A stretch of DNA of 64,000 bases from DASRDU01 sp046331565 (lineage in GTDB: Bacteria > Acidobacteriota > Blastocatellia > RBC074), in NCBI GenBank assembly GCA_046331565.1, contig JAXLQP010000001.1:1116001-1180000 (forward strand). The letters are read 5' to 3'. The notes below the pieces were generated by a model, which worked only from the letters and a program-made list of their open reading frames with translations, was not told the DNA's origin and made no database searches. Positions 1-8,432 of this stretch are shown piece by piece (the stretch's first letter is position 1; every line of letters begins with the position of its first letter). Both the position numbers and the translations under genes were made by a program.

Positions 1-196
1 GCTGGCAATCAAAGTCGAAGGTCTGAGCGGGCGCGCTTATTCGCTGCGCCTGCGCGGCGGTCTGAAGCCGCTGAACGCGACAGGCGCAACGCTCAAAGGT
101 GAAGTGAATGGCTGGCACCTCGCTGAAATCACTTTCCCCGGCGATGCCAGCAGCGGAACGTGGCAGTCCCGCACAGTTGAATTTGAACTGAAATAG
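1..196 (+). CDS. C-terminal end of an unidentified protein (partial)
   Basis: An open frame entering from the left edge (codons in phase from base 2) ends at a TAG at 194-196 and gives about 64 residues. The segment alternates hydrophobic and polar residues and ends in VEFELK, which suggests a beta-sandwich C-terminal domain. Function cannot be assigned because the start lies outside the window. Confidence 0.55.
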   Translation, partial: LAIKVEGLSGRAYSLRLRGGLKPLNATGATLKGEVNGWHLAEITFPGDASSGTWQSRTVEFELK

Positions 197-240
197 TTGA
201 AAACTGACCACGAAACGGCAGTTGTTTGCAGGAGCGGAGA

Positions 241-335
241 TTAATCACAAAAAGCACAAAACGCGCAAAGCTGGCCGGACAGAGCGGGTGATGCCTTATC
301 TTTCTTTTGTGCCTTCTGTGCATTTTGCATTGAAT
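241..335. repeat. imperfect inverted repeat with short-period arms (CACAAAA type)
   Basis: The left arm carries CACAAAAAGCACAAAACGCGC-like words and the right arm carries their complement (TTTTGTGCCTTCTGTGCATT). The same style of word-built hairpin recurs at 21964-22034. Together with the palindrome at 391-487 it fills most of the 313-base gap before the next gene. Confidence 0.5.
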
Positions 336-390
336 AACTTCTCTCTGTTTGAAGTACAGCGTTTTATTCAGGGCATGTATAAATGAGCGT

Positions 391-487
391 CCGGCAGAGT
401 TGCGCGATTTGCCAGAATCGCGTGGCATTCTCAATCGGCTCGTTTTGTCAGCCGCGCGACTGCGGGCAAATCGCGCAACTCTGCCGG
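391..487. repeat. nested-palindrome repeat, family 1 (GCGCGATTTGCC)
   Basis: The arm beginning CCGGCAGAGTTGCGCGATTT returns as its complement ending at 487 (AAATCGCGCAACTCTGCCGG). Inside the arm CGCGATT-N6-AATCGCG is itself palindromic. Related copies lie at 5620-5703, 5751-5829 and 40081-40168. Confidence 0.8.
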
Positions 488-509
488 AGACTGTTCTGAA
501 ATTCGATTT

Positions 510-833
510 ATGTCGTTCGACAAGCTGATCGAAAACAAAATCCGCGAGGCGATGGACAAGGGCGAGTTCAGCAACCTGCCGGGCCGGGGGCAGCCGATTG
601 ATCTGGATGAATACTTTGCCACGCCGGAAGATCAGCGGCTGGCGCATTCGATTCTGAAAAATGCCGGAATCGTGCCTGCTGAAATCGAAGTCCTCGGTGA
701 AATCGGCGCGCTGCGGCAAAGGCTCGCAGGCTGCGCTGATGACGACGAACGCGACCGGCTCAGAAAACTGATTGAAGCAGAGACGCTGAAACTGAACCTG
801 ATGCTCGAACAGCGCAAACGCAAAGGCCGCTGA
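510..833 (+). CDS. DUF1992 family protein (DnaJ subfamily C member 28-type conserved domain)
   Basis: The 107-residue product begins MSFDKLIENKIREAM and carries the LPGRGQPIDLDEYF segment typical of DUF1992, followed by a helical, charged C-terminal half. Proteins of this family are small and cytoplasmic, and their function is not established. The start lies 22 bases after the family 1 palindrome and I see no clear Shine-Dalgarno sequence. The VWFA gene begins 12 bases after its stop, so the two may be co-transcribed. Confidence 0.8.
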   Translation: MSFDKLIENKIREAMDKGEFSNLPGRGQPIDLDEYFATPEDQRLAHSILKNAGIVPAEIEVLGEIGALRQRLAGCADDDERDRLRKLIEAETLKLNLMLEQRKRKGR

Positions 834-845
834 ACCTGACAGGCA

Positions 846-1763
846 ATGATGTACCGCCAAACAATGACAAGCCTGCTGCTGTGCTGCGTGCTGTGCGCGG
901 CGTCCGGTTCGGCGCAGCAAAAGCAGGAACAGAATCCGCCAAAGCAGGAAGACCGCATCCGCATTGAAACCAGGCTGGTCAGCGTCACCGTCACCGTCAG
1001 CGACAGTCGCAGGCGCTTTGTGACCGGGCTGAGCAAAGATGATTTTGAAGTTTATGACGACGGCATCCGGCAGGAGATTGCGCTGTTCCGCGATGAAGAC
1101 GCGCCGCTGACGCTTGGCATTGTTTACGATGTTTCGCATTCGATGAAGCCGCTGACGGTGCAGGCCGTCCACGCGCTGCGCGGGTTGTTTGAGAATTCGC
1201 ACGACGATGACGAATATTTCATCATCGCCTTCAATGATCGCCCGAAGCTGGTGCAGGACTTCACTTCACTGCCGCAGGAAATTCTCAACCGCACGGTCTT
1301 CATCAAATCAAAAGGCAGCACGGCGCTCTTTGACGCCACCTACCTCGCGCTTGAAAAAGTCAGGCAGGGACGGCATCCGAAAAAGGCGCTGCTGATTATT
1401 TCTGACGGCGAGGAAAACAGCAGCCGTTATTCATACGGCGAATTGCGCAAAACGCTGAAGGAAACCGACGCGCAGATTTACGCCATCGGCATCAGCCAGT
1501 ACGGCAACGGCGTTGGCACGCTCGAAAACATTACGGAAACAACCGGCGGGCTGACTTTCTTTCCGCAGGAGGAATCAGAAGTCACGGACATTTACACACG
1601 CATCGCCCTGATGCTGCGGCATCAGTACGTGATCGGTTATTATCCGACCGATGCCACGAATGAATCGCGCTGGCACAAACTGAAACTGATCGTCAAACCG
1701 CCAAAGGAAATCGGAAAGACCCACATCTTTTACCGCAACGGCTGGCAGTCAACTCCGCGCTGA
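846..1763 (+). CDS. secreted VWFA-domain protein, acidobacterial type
   Basis: The product has 305 residues. The first ~23 residues form a signal peptide ending in a SGSAQQ region. A short beta-domain with the phrase KDDFEVYDDG comes next, as seen in the acidobacterial 'VWFA-related' family. A von Willebrand factor A domain begins near residue 93; its MIDAS metal site is visible as DVSHS, a later Thr in KGSTALFD, and the Asp of IISDGEE. It is likely exported and involved in metal-dependent protein binding, but the partner is unknown. Two ATG codons are adjacent at the start. The gene ends at a long hairpin between convergent genes. Confidence 0.85.
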   Translation: MMYRQTMTSLLLCCVLCAASGSAQQKQEQNPPKQEDRIRIETRLVSVTVTVSDSRRRFVTGLSKDDFEVYDDGIRQEIALFRDEDAPLTLGIVYDVSHSMKPLTVQAVHALRGLFENSHDDDEYFIIAFNDRPKLVQDFTSLPQEILNRTVFIKSKGSTALFDATYLALEKVRQGRHPKKALLIISDGEENSSRYSYGELRKTLKETDAQIYAIGISQYGNGVGTLENITETTGGLTFFPQEESEVTDIYTRIALMLRHQYVIGYYPTDATNESRWHKLKLIVKPPKEIGKTHIFYRNGWQSTPR

Positions 1764-1889
1764 AAGAAAAGAGAGAGGACGGAACAGACGGAAATAACGG
1801 AAGAAACGGAACATTTCAGAGTGAGTTCAGTTCTGCTTTCCGTCTGTTCCGTTATTTCCGTTTGTTCCGTCCTCTCTCTTCCTTTCTTC
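1764..1889. repeat. long hairpin with 9-nt periodic arms (ACGGAACAG type), copy A
   Basis: The left arm is made of 9-nt words (ACGGAACAG, ACGGAAATA, ACGGAAGAA) and the right arm is the complement (TTCCGTTATTTCCG and so on). It begins directly after the VWFA stop and lies between convergent genes, so it could terminate transcription from both sides. Copies are at 24420-24531 and 27389-27477. Confidence 0.75.
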
Positions 1890-1894
1890 TGCCT

Positions 1895-2680
1895 TCACCG
1901 CAGGATTGAATGCAGCGACTCGTGTGTGGCTATTTCTTCGGATTCAAATTCGGCAAAGTCGGCCTGACGGCACAATTCACCGAGGACGCCGAGCGCAATC
2001 AGATATTGCGCGTTGTAATAGGTCGCCCAGATCAGCAGGCCGGACGACACCGGGCCAAGCATTCCCTTGAATCTGTTGATGGCAATCAGCGAATCGGAAA
2101 TCAGAAACAGGACGGCTCCGACAGCCACCCATTCTGATTCAAAGTCAGCCAGCGTCGCCGCAATCACCATCGCCGTCAGCACACACAGATAAATCGCCAC
2201 CGGCGCTGACAAACCATCCTGAAGCGGCATCAGCCACCACATCATCACAGCGGCATAAACCGTTACCAGTCCCGTCACGATCAGTTTGCCTGGCGAAACG
2301 CGGAACGGCTGCGGCCACTGTCTGATGAACAGCGGCACGTAAAGCAGATGCGCGACCAGAAAAGCGATGAGTCCGTAAATAAACATTCCCGCGCCGCGCA
2401 TCGCCAGCAGCACATCACCCGTACTTGAAAACGCCAGCGCGCCACCAAGCAGCCATTGATCCCATCCCGTCGCCCGCCGCAGCGCAATCAACGCGAGCGG
2501 CGACACCGCCAGCCCCTTCATCACAATGGTCAGCGTAAAGTAAGTCTGGTGCGAATGTGTCAGGTTGAAATAAAAACCCGCGAGCAGATAGCCCGCGCCG
2601 CACAGCGCCGACACCGTCAGCAGCCACCAGTCAAATCCGGTGAAATGCAACCTGAGTTCATCTGACATGGGCAGTGTCAT
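1895..2680 (-). CDS. YhhN/TMEM86 family integral membrane protein, lysoplasmalogenase-like
   Basis: The 261-residue, strongly hydrophobic protein has about eight predicted membrane helices. The family signature is visible as GDVLLA near residue 90 and, later, FLISDSLIAINRF. Characterised TMEM86 proteins cleave the vinyl-ether bond of lysoplasmalogens; bacterial YhhN proteins share the fold, and this activity is inferred here. The C-terminal tail after the last helix is acidic and probably soluble. The gene converges with the VWFA gene and its upstream region is shared with Uma2. Confidence 0.8.
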   Translation of the reverse strand: MTLPMSDELRLHFTGFDWWLLTVSALCGAGYLLAGFYFNLTHSHQTYFTLTIVMKGLAVSPLALIALRRATGWDQWLLGGALAFSSTGDVLLAMRGAGMFIYGLIAFLVAHLLYVPLFIRQWPQPFRVSPGKLIVTGLVTVYAAVMMWWLMPLQDGLSAPVAIYLCVLTAMVIAATLADFESEWVAVGAVLFLISDSLIAINRFKGMLGPVSSGLLIWATYYNAQYLIALGVLGELCRQADFAEFESEEIATHESLHSILR

Positions 2681-2820
2681 CCTTAATTCCTGATTGAATG
2701 ATTAAGTCAGCAGGTATTCCCTGAGGGCAACATGCAATCACCGACTCGCCAGCGAATGCAACCAGCGATGAAAAATCTGACTGACTACACACCGCCCTGA
2801 AGTCCCGGCGCGCTGAATGA

Positions 2821-2926
2821 AATCAGGTCGCACCCTTGTAGTGACGAATTCATTCGTTCTGTTTTGAGGTTGCTGCATTTCGAGACAGAACGAATGAATT
2901 CGTCACTACGAGGGTGCGACCTGATT
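2821..2926. repeat. nested-palindrome repeat, family 2 (AACGAATTCATTCGTT type), copy A
   Basis: The arm AATCAGGTCGCACCCTTGTA followed by GTGACGAATTCATTCGTTCT returns as its complement ending at 2926. Within each arm ACGAATTCATTCGT is self-complementary. It occupies the 418-base divergent gap between the YhhN and Uma2 genes; I see no other gene there. Related copies are at 46211-46296 and 59525-59631. Confidence 0.8.
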
Positions 2927-3098
2927 CTTCGGTCAGGCCGGAACTTGATTGACGGGCAATGTCAGTCTGCCTCAGTTCGTTGAAATCAATTCTTGCCTGA
3001 AGGCGAAGTTGGTTGTATTCTCCGGGGCCGCTGACGGCTGAGGCTCACAGCCGTTTTCAGTTCCCTTCATCCCGCCCCGCGACAATTTCATCGGAGAG

Positions 3099-3647
3099 AT
3101 GCAGATGCAGGTTAATGCTGACCTCACCACGACAATGCAGGATACTTATGAACTGACGATTGTGGCCGATGATGCGCGCTTTACAGGCCACGCCCGGCAC
3201 AGCGGCGTCACCATGCGGCTGGCGGCCCGGCTCAGCACTTATGCTGAAGCGTACAAACTCGGCTCTGTGTACGGGCCTGATATGTGTTATCTGAGCGGCC
3301 CGCACCGTCTGACGCCGGACATTTCATTTATTGCGGCTGACCGCCTGCCGCCCGAAGGCGAACCCGACGGCCCCTGGCGGCTCGCGCCTGACCTCGCGGT
3401 TGAGATTGTGACGGCGAATGATTCGGGCGATGAGATTCAGTGCCGGATGTCATCTTACTTCCTGGCCGGAACACGCCAGGTCTGGATTGTCCTGCTCGAC
3501 AGCCGCAATGTTCACATTTACCGCTCGGCAACTGATTTTGTCGTGCTGACTGACCTGGACAATCTGTTCAATCTGGAAATTCTCCCCGGCTTTCGCTGCC
3601 GCGTGAATGATCTGTTTGAACTGCCGGCTTTCAGTCAGGTTCAGTAG
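3099..3647 (+). CDS. Uma2 family restriction endonuclease-like protein (DUF820)
   Basis: The product has up to 182 residues. The core motif of this PD-(D/E)xK family is visible: TPDISFI with its Asp, then PDLAVEIVT, then a downstream QVWIVLLDSRNVHIYR strand pair. Uma2 proteins have a nuclease fold, occur in many copies in filamentous, cyanobacterial and acidobacterial genomes, and lack a settled role. The GGAG at 3093-3096 is too close to the first ATG and better spaced for the ATG at 3105, so the protein may be two residues shorter. The 3' end overlaps the convergent WD40 gene by seven bases. Confidence 0.8.
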   Translation: MQMQVNADLTTTMQDTYELTIVADDARFTGHARHSGVTMRLAARLSTYAEAYKLGSVYGPDMCYLSGPHRLTPDISFIAADRLPPEGEPDGPWRLAPDLAVEIVTANDSGDEIQCRMSSYFLAGTRQVWIVLLDSRNVHIYRSATDFVVLTDLDNLFNLEILPGFRCRVNDLFELPAFSQVQ

Positions 3648-5581
3648 CGGCGTTTCAGGTCAATCGGCAGGTAAGCGGGCAGCATTCGTTCGGGCTTTTC
3701 GCTGGCGGCGCGCAATGCTCTTTCACTTCCGGCTTTGACTTCGGCGTACTCTTCGGCGGTCAGAATGACCTTCAGCCACAGTTGCAAATCGCGGCTGCCG
3801 AGCGCAAGCCACTGACCGCCGGGGCTGAAGGCGACTGAGTTGTAGCTGATGTTCTGATACCGCAAACGCTTGATGACTTCGCCGGTTGACAGCTTCCACA
3901 CCATCACGATGCGACCGAGGCATCCGGCGGCGAGCAGTTCGCCATCGGGACTGAAGGCAACCGAAGTCACGCTGTTGCCGTGTCCGGTGAATGTCTGCGC
4001 GGCGCGGCCTGTTTTCAGATCCCACAATTTCACCGTCGCATCTTCGCCACCCGAAGCCAGCCACGCACCGTCAGGGCTGATCGCCAGTGAAGCAATGCCT
4101 TTGCTGTGACCGGTCAGCCTGTCAATCACTCGTTCTGTCGCCACGTCCCACAGCCTGATTGATTTGTCCCAGCTTCCCGAAGCAATCACGCTGCCGTCAG
4201 GGCTGAAAATCGCGGACGTGACGGGCATCGTGTGACCTTTGAGCGTGACGGCTTCGCGGCCTGTCGCCACGCGCCACAAACGCACGGTCTGGTCGTGACT
4301 CGCTGAAACCAGCCACTGCCCGTCAGGACTGAAAGCCACCTGCCTGACTTCGCTCGTGTGGCCTTTGAGGGTTTGCACTTCGTGGCCCGTTCCGGCTTCC
4401 CACAATTTGATGTCACGGTCACGACTGCCTGAAGCCAGCCAGTAATTGCTCGGACTGAAAGCGACCGACTGCACGCTGGCAAAATGTGCGTTGTGCGCAA
4501 AGAGCTGCATTCCCGATTCAGCTTCCCAGACCTGCAACCCGCCGTGCAGAAAGCCCGCCGCCAGCAGTCGCCCGTCGCGGCTGAAAGCCACCGAACGAAT
4601 GTAATCGCGCGGATCAACCGAATAGCGCTGATAAAAGCGGTCGTGAATGCTGCGCAGTTCCTGCTGAATCTGCGCGAGTGCTTCCATCACGCGCAGCCCC
4701 GTCTGATAGGTCATCGCCCCGGCTGATTCCTCTTCGACCTGAGCCAGCACGGCGGCAATCTGTTCCTCAACGGGTTGCGCGATGACATAGCCCTGCAACT
4801 GTTCGGCCTCCTGCCTGACTTCGGTCAGCCTGGCCCTGACTGGCGGCATCATCCGGTCAAGCAGTGCCGTCACAGCTTCGCGGATCGCATCGAAAGCTGC
4901 ATCGGTTCCGGCCATTTCAAAGTAACGCGCATCACTGCCGATGGCGAGTTCAAGACTCTCCAGCGCCTCGTCCGCATCACCATTCAGCGCGGCGAGGCAG
5001 GCCATCTGATAGCGGGCAACAGAGAGTTCAGGGTTGAGCGTGACTGCTTCGCGCAGGTGGGTGAAGGCGGCACGGGTTTCGTGTTGCAGCAGGCAGACCA
5101 CTGCGGCAAAGAAATGCGCTTCGGCGGCCTGTTCAGTATCAAGCGGGCGGGCATAACGGGCGGCTTTCTGAAAATATTCCAGCGCCCTCGGCAGATCAAT
5201 CAGGTGATAAAGACAGATATGCGCAATCGAACGATGAACGGCATAATCCGGGTAGTTGCGTTTTTCGGCTTCGAGAAAATCGCGCAACGCCTCTTCGTAC
5301 CAGCCGTTGAGATAAGCGCGTTCGGCGCGGGCGCGGTAAGCTCTGGCTTCACGCTCAAATTCAGCGAGCCGGATTTCTTCGAGCGTCTGACTGAGCCGTT
5401 CCTGCTGCAATTCCTGTTTCCAGAGCCGATCACCAAGCCGCAGATTGAAGTCGGCATTCAGGCGCAATGCTTTATTTGTCAGCCCTGCCGGTTGAATTTG
5501 CGCTGCGGCGCTTTCATCCGTGAGTTCATTCAGGTACTCAGCCCAGGTCTGACGTTTCAGATAAATTTCCAGCAGTCCCAT
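3641..5581 (-). CDS. TPR plus seven-bladed WD40 repeat protein
   Basis: The product has 646 residues. The N-terminal 80-220 region is helical with TPR-like repeats (for example YLNGWYEEALRDFLEAEK). A helical linker follows, then seven WD40 blades from about residue 310, recognised by repeated AFSPDGxWLASGSxDxxxxLW phrases with GH dipeptides between them. Seven blades give a complete propeller. The protein has no signal peptide and probably acts as a cytoplasmic scaffold; no catalytic domain is visible. Its upstream region contains two family 1 palindromes and no clear ribosome site. Confidence 0.85.
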   Translation of the reverse strand: MGLLEIYLKRQTWAEYLNELTDESAAAQIQPAGLTNKALRLNADFNLRLGDRLWKQELQQERLSQTLEEIRLAEFEREARAYRARAERAYLNGWYEEALRDFLEAEKRNYPDYAVHRSIAHICLYHLIDLPRALEYFQKAARYARPLDTEQAAEAHFFAAVVCLLQHETRAAFTHLREAVTLNPELSVARYQMACLAALNGDADEALESLELAIGSDARYFEMAGTDAAFDAIREAVTALLDRMMPPVRARLTEVRQEAEQLQGYVIAQPVEEQIAAVLAQVEEESAGAMTYQTGLRVMEALAQIQQELRSIHDRFYQRYSVDPRDYIRSVAFSRDGRLLAAGFLHGGLQVWEAESGMQLFAHNAHFASVQSVAFSPSNYWLASGSRDRDIKLWEAGTGHEVQTLKGHTSEVRQVAFSPDGQWLVSASHDQTVRLWRVATGREAVTLKGHTMPVTSAIFSPDGSVIASGSWDKSIRLWDVATERVIDRLTGHSKGIASLAISPDGAWLASGGEDATVKLWDLKTGRAAQTFTGHGNSVTSVAFSPDGELLAAGCLGRIVMVWKLSTGEVIKRLRYQNISYNSVAFSPGGQWLALGSRDLQLWLKVILTAEEYAEVKAGSERALRAASEKPERMLPAYLPIDLKRRY

Positions 5582-5619
5582 CAGTGACCAGCCTTTTCAA
5601 TCAGGTTGCGGGTCGGGAT

Positions 5620-5703
5620 GTGTTGCGCGATTTGCCAGAATCGCGCAGTTCACGTAACAGACCGATTGCGAGGGCCACGCGATTCTGGCAAATCGCGCAA
5701 CAC
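5620..5703. repeat. nested-palindrome repeat, family 1, second copy
   Basis: The arm GTGTTGCGCGATTTGCCAGA (from 5620) is repeated as its complement ending at 5703. The inner CGCGATT-N6-AATCGCG palindrome is present. It lies upstream of the WD40 gene start in a 328-base gap that otherwise holds only the third copy. Confidence 0.8.
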
Positions 5704-5750
5704 TGGTTGTTTCCGTTGCCGATTATCCAAATGCCGTGCCACTGATCAGC

Positions 5751-5829
5751 GTTGCGCGAATTACCGGAATCGCGCCGAATCGTCAGCAGACATTCGCGTA
5801 AACCGTGCGATTCCGGCCAGTCGTGTAAC
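5751..5829. repeat. nested-palindrome repeat, family 1, diverged third copy
   Basis: The left arm GTTGCGCGAATTACCGGAAT and the right arm GATTCCGGCCAGTCGTGTAA (to about 5829) pair imperfectly. The sequence follows the other family 1 copies with substitutions on both arms, some of them compensating. Confidence 0.65.
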
Positions 5830-5909
5830 CGTGAGCGTGTGATGAATGATGGAAGCGTTGAATTGAAGTGTTCGCTGACGGGATGACGTTTTCCCATTTC
5901 CGGGCGATT

Positions 5910-7025
5910 TCAGCGGCCTGCGGTATTGAAGGCGAAGACGAGGCCGCGCTGAGTTCCGGCAAGGATTATTCCTTCATCGCTGCCGATGCTGCGAAGCGGG
6001 CCGCGCAGTTTCTCAGTCCAGCGAATCGCGCCATCCGACAACTGCACGGCGGCGACTTCACCGCGCGTGTTTCCCATCAGAACCTGGCCGCGCCACAGGT
6101 GCGGGCGTGCGCTGCTCCAGTTGTTTTTCTGCTGCCACAGAATTTTTTGCAGCGAAAGATCGAGCGCCGTCAGGGTCTGATCCTGTTCGTCCCTGCCGTG
6201 CATAACCAGTATCATCCGGTCAGCAATGACCGGCACGCCGCGTACAACACCTTCCAGCGTCGTTTCGTTCAGTATCTCGCCGGATTTCTGATTCACGCGC
6301 AGCAGCCTGCCGTTATTCAGGCCGACATAAAGTTCGGAGTTATGAGCGAGGACAGATGTTGAAACCGGCGCGCCGAGGTCGCGCTGCCACGACTGCTGAC
6401 CGGATTTTGCAGCGAATGACAGCAACTGTCCGTTGAGCGTGCCGAAAAAGACCTGTGCGCCTGAGACTGCCGGAGATGAATTCAGCAGGCGATCATCCTT
6501 TGGCGCAGCGGCAGCGTGGCTCCATTTCAATCGCCCGGTCTGCAATTCCACACAGACCAGTTCATCGGCCATCGTCACGGCATAGAGCAGATCACCGCCG
6601 CGAATCACATCAGTTGTGATGCCTGCTTTGACCGGAAACCGCCAGCGCACTTTGCCCGAACCGATTTCAAAGGCATACAGCCCGCCCGCCGCCTGTGATG
6701 TGTGGCCGCCATCGGTGCCGACGATGATCAGATCACCCGCGAGCAGCGGTTCACCGTGAAAGCTGGTCTGCGCGCCGTCCCTTTTGATGTCGTATGACCA
6801 TCGCTCCTGCCCGGTCTTTTTATCCAGCGCATAGAACATTCCGGCGCAGGAACCAATCAGCACCAGATCGCCCGCGACCGCAGGCGTTGAATAAACTCAG
6901 CCTCCGGTATCGAACTTCCAGAGCTGACCGGGCTGCGCTCCGGCGCGCTGAATGAATAATGCCGCCGGAAGCAGAAAGAGCAGCAGCAGGCTTCGTTTCC
7001 TGATTGTCCCGATCCTGTTTGCCAT
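5910..7025 (-). pseudogene. PQQ-type beta-propeller protein (BamB-like) interrupted by an in-frame TGA
   Basis: Reading leftwards from the ATG at 7025, 42 codons give a signal peptide and the start of the first blade (QLWKFDTGG). A TGA follows at 6899-6897, and the same frame then continues (VYSTPAV) without another stop to 5910. The downstream 328 codons hold repeated PQQ-like blades (for example YALDKKTGQERW, YAFEIGSGKVRW, GAIRW). The protein would be a secreted or periplasmic eight-bladed propeller. The stop sits where a Trp (TGG) would fit well. Nonsense mutation, sequence error or readthrough are all possible; only an N-terminally truncated product could be made by reinitiation at 6863. 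Confidence 0.8.
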
Positions 7026-7038
7026 CGCCTGAATTTGC

Positions 7039-7079
7039 AGCACAACCAGCCTGAGGCTCAATGTTCAGGCTGGTTGTGC
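7039..7079 (-). terminator. hairpin after the diheme cytochrome gene
   Basis: GCACAACCAGCCTGA pairs with TCAGGCTGGTTGTGC around a short loop. It lies between the stop of the cytochrome gene at 7088 and the start of the propeller gene. There is no strong T run, so termination is plausible but not certain. Confidence 0.55.
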
Positions 7080-7087
7080 GCGGATGA

Positions 7088-8218
7088 TTACTTCGCGGGT
7101 GGATTGAACTGTGCGTCATCGAGTGACGCAGCTTTAACTTCGGTCAGTTTGCGGGTGGCTGAAAAGAACGCATCCAGATACGAGGTGCGAATGGTGAACG
7201 GAATTTTGACGCCGTTCACATCGCGGTAATCCTCATAATCGGTCTGTTCAGGATCCTGACCGACGACGGTTTCACTGATGACCGTGCGGCGCAGCAGCAA
7301 CCCGGTCTGCGTGTCGAAGAAATAACGCACGCGCTTCCGGTCAGGGGTCATGCCGCCAAGGATCCAGGCTTCACGATCACCGACTTTTGTTTTGCCGCCG
7401 AAGTTCAGGCGCGGGTAAGGCGCGGCAATCTGCAACGGTTCGAGCGCCTTTGCCTGGCTGCTGAAACGGCTCAGTTCCAGCGGCGAGAGCGGGCGATTCT
7501 CACGATTATCCTTCAGCCACGAAGCGCTGCCATTGACGCCCACAGACTGCGCGCCAGCGCCGGGGACGGTCATCGTCTGCACCCATTTGTCAGGCCCGGC
7601 GATTTTCAGTTCAAGCGGGAAGCTCTGATTTCTGGCAGTCAGGTATGAGCCTTTGAGCACGCGGCTGCTGAGTTTTGCGGCAGCGTCTGCGCCGCCGACG
7701 GCCTGCGTGTATTTATCGAGAATCTGCTGCGGGGTTGGCCAGCCTGAAGCCGGGCGGGCAGCCTCTTCGTGTTTTTCGGCAAAATCACGCGGCAGCGCCG
7801 CCACTCCGCGCGGATGCTCTTCGCCCTGGTGGCAGGTGTAGCAACTGACCTGCGGGCGGCCCTGGAAGAAATTCTTGTTGAGATCCAGCGTCAACTGAAT
7901 CATCCGGCGTGCGGTCTGTTTGGCGCGTTTGTCGTCCTTGTCCCATTCCCACTGATCGCCGTTTTTGACGTGACAGAACACACAGTCAGCGCCGAGCGCG
8001 ACGTTGAACTGATTCATAATCGGATAAAGCTGCGACGCAGGCACGCCCTTGAGCGCCTGAATATTCTTGTGCTTCTGCTCCATCGTTTCTTCGGCAGGTT
8101 TGGCGGCAGCCTGTTCCTGCGCGCTGATGCGGGTATTGAGCCAGATCGCTGAAAGCAATCCGACCGCCAGCATCAGTGCAGTCATCATCAAAGTGCGCTG
8201 AGTCAGAGTCCGGCGCAT
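7088..8218 (-). CDS. diheme c-type cytochrome (photosynthetic reaction-centre cytochrome c subunit family) with LolA-like C-terminal domain
   Basis: The ATG at 8218 follows an AGGAGG site, giving 376 residues rather than the longer open frame. A signal anchor occupies residues ~8-30. Two CxxCH haem motifs follow, CVFCH and CYTCH, separated by about 50 residues, in a helical domain of the CytoC_RC type found widely in acidobacteria without photosystems. From about residue 160 the sequence becomes a beta-rich domain resembling outer-membrane lipoprotein-sorting (LolA-like) proteins, ending near DYRDVNGVKIPF. It is probably a periplasmic electron carrier. The role of the C-terminal domain is unknown. 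Confidence 0.8.
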   Translation of the reverse strand: MRRTLTQRTLMMTALMLAVGLLSAIWLNTRISAQEQAAAKPAEETMEQKHKNIQALKGVPASQLYPIMNQFNVALGADCVFCHVKNGDQWEWDKDDKRAKQTARRMIQLTLDLNKNFFQGRPQVSCYTCHQGEEHPRGVAALPRDFAEKHEEAARPASGWPTPQQILDKYTQAVGGADAAAKLSSRVLKGSYLTARNQSFPLELKIAGPDKWVQTMTVPGAGAQSVGVNGSASWLKDNRENRPLSPLELSRFSSQAKALEPLQIAAPYPRLNFGGKTKVGDREAWILGGMTPDRKRVRYFFDTQTGLLLRRTVISETVVGQDPEQTDYEDYRDVNGVKIPFTIRTSYLDAFFSATRKLTEVKAASLDDAQFNPPAK

Positions 8219-8346
8219 AAATTCCTCCTTCGGGGTTATGTGTCTGAATTTTCCGGTGAAACAAGTGCGGCTGATCCTGCGGCAGACCAGTCGTGCGCCG
8301 ATCATTATCCATATTCTCAGTGCGGATGCGAACGCTCAGCACACAA

Positions 8347-8396
8347 AAGCGCCGTGAGCGCAGAGAAGATTGAAGGTTCTCTGCGCTCACGACGCC
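8347..8396. repeat. inverted repeat upstream of the diheme cytochrome
   Basis: AGCGCCGTGAGCGCAGAGAA pairs with TTCTCTGCGCTCACGACGCC. It lies between the DUF4097 stop (8433) and the cytochrome start and could terminate the DUF4097 transcript. Confidence 0.6.
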
Positions 8397-8432
8397 TGAT
8401 GAATCGCTGATTTCCGGTGATGAATTCCGGCT

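Noticed and set aside
129..1202. Long minus-strand open frame (357 codons) opposite the DUF1992 and VWFA genes
   Set aside because: It lies entirely opposite recognisable genes, has low-complexity, Arg/His/Phe-rich content typical of antisense frames in GC-rich DNA, and no family features.
1764..1889. CRISPR-like array at the word-repeat hairpins
   Set aside because: The repeats are 7-10 nt words without unique spacers and with complementary arms; no cas genes are present.
4775..5587. Plus-strand open frame (270 codons) opposite the TPR part of the WD40 gene
   Set aside because: The minus-strand protein has TPR and WD40 repeats throughout; this frame is its shadow.
6897..6899. Selenocysteine at the in-frame TGA of the propeller gene
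   Set aside because: The position fits a tryptophan in a propeller repeat, there is no redox motif, and no SECIS-like hairpin is obvious downstream.
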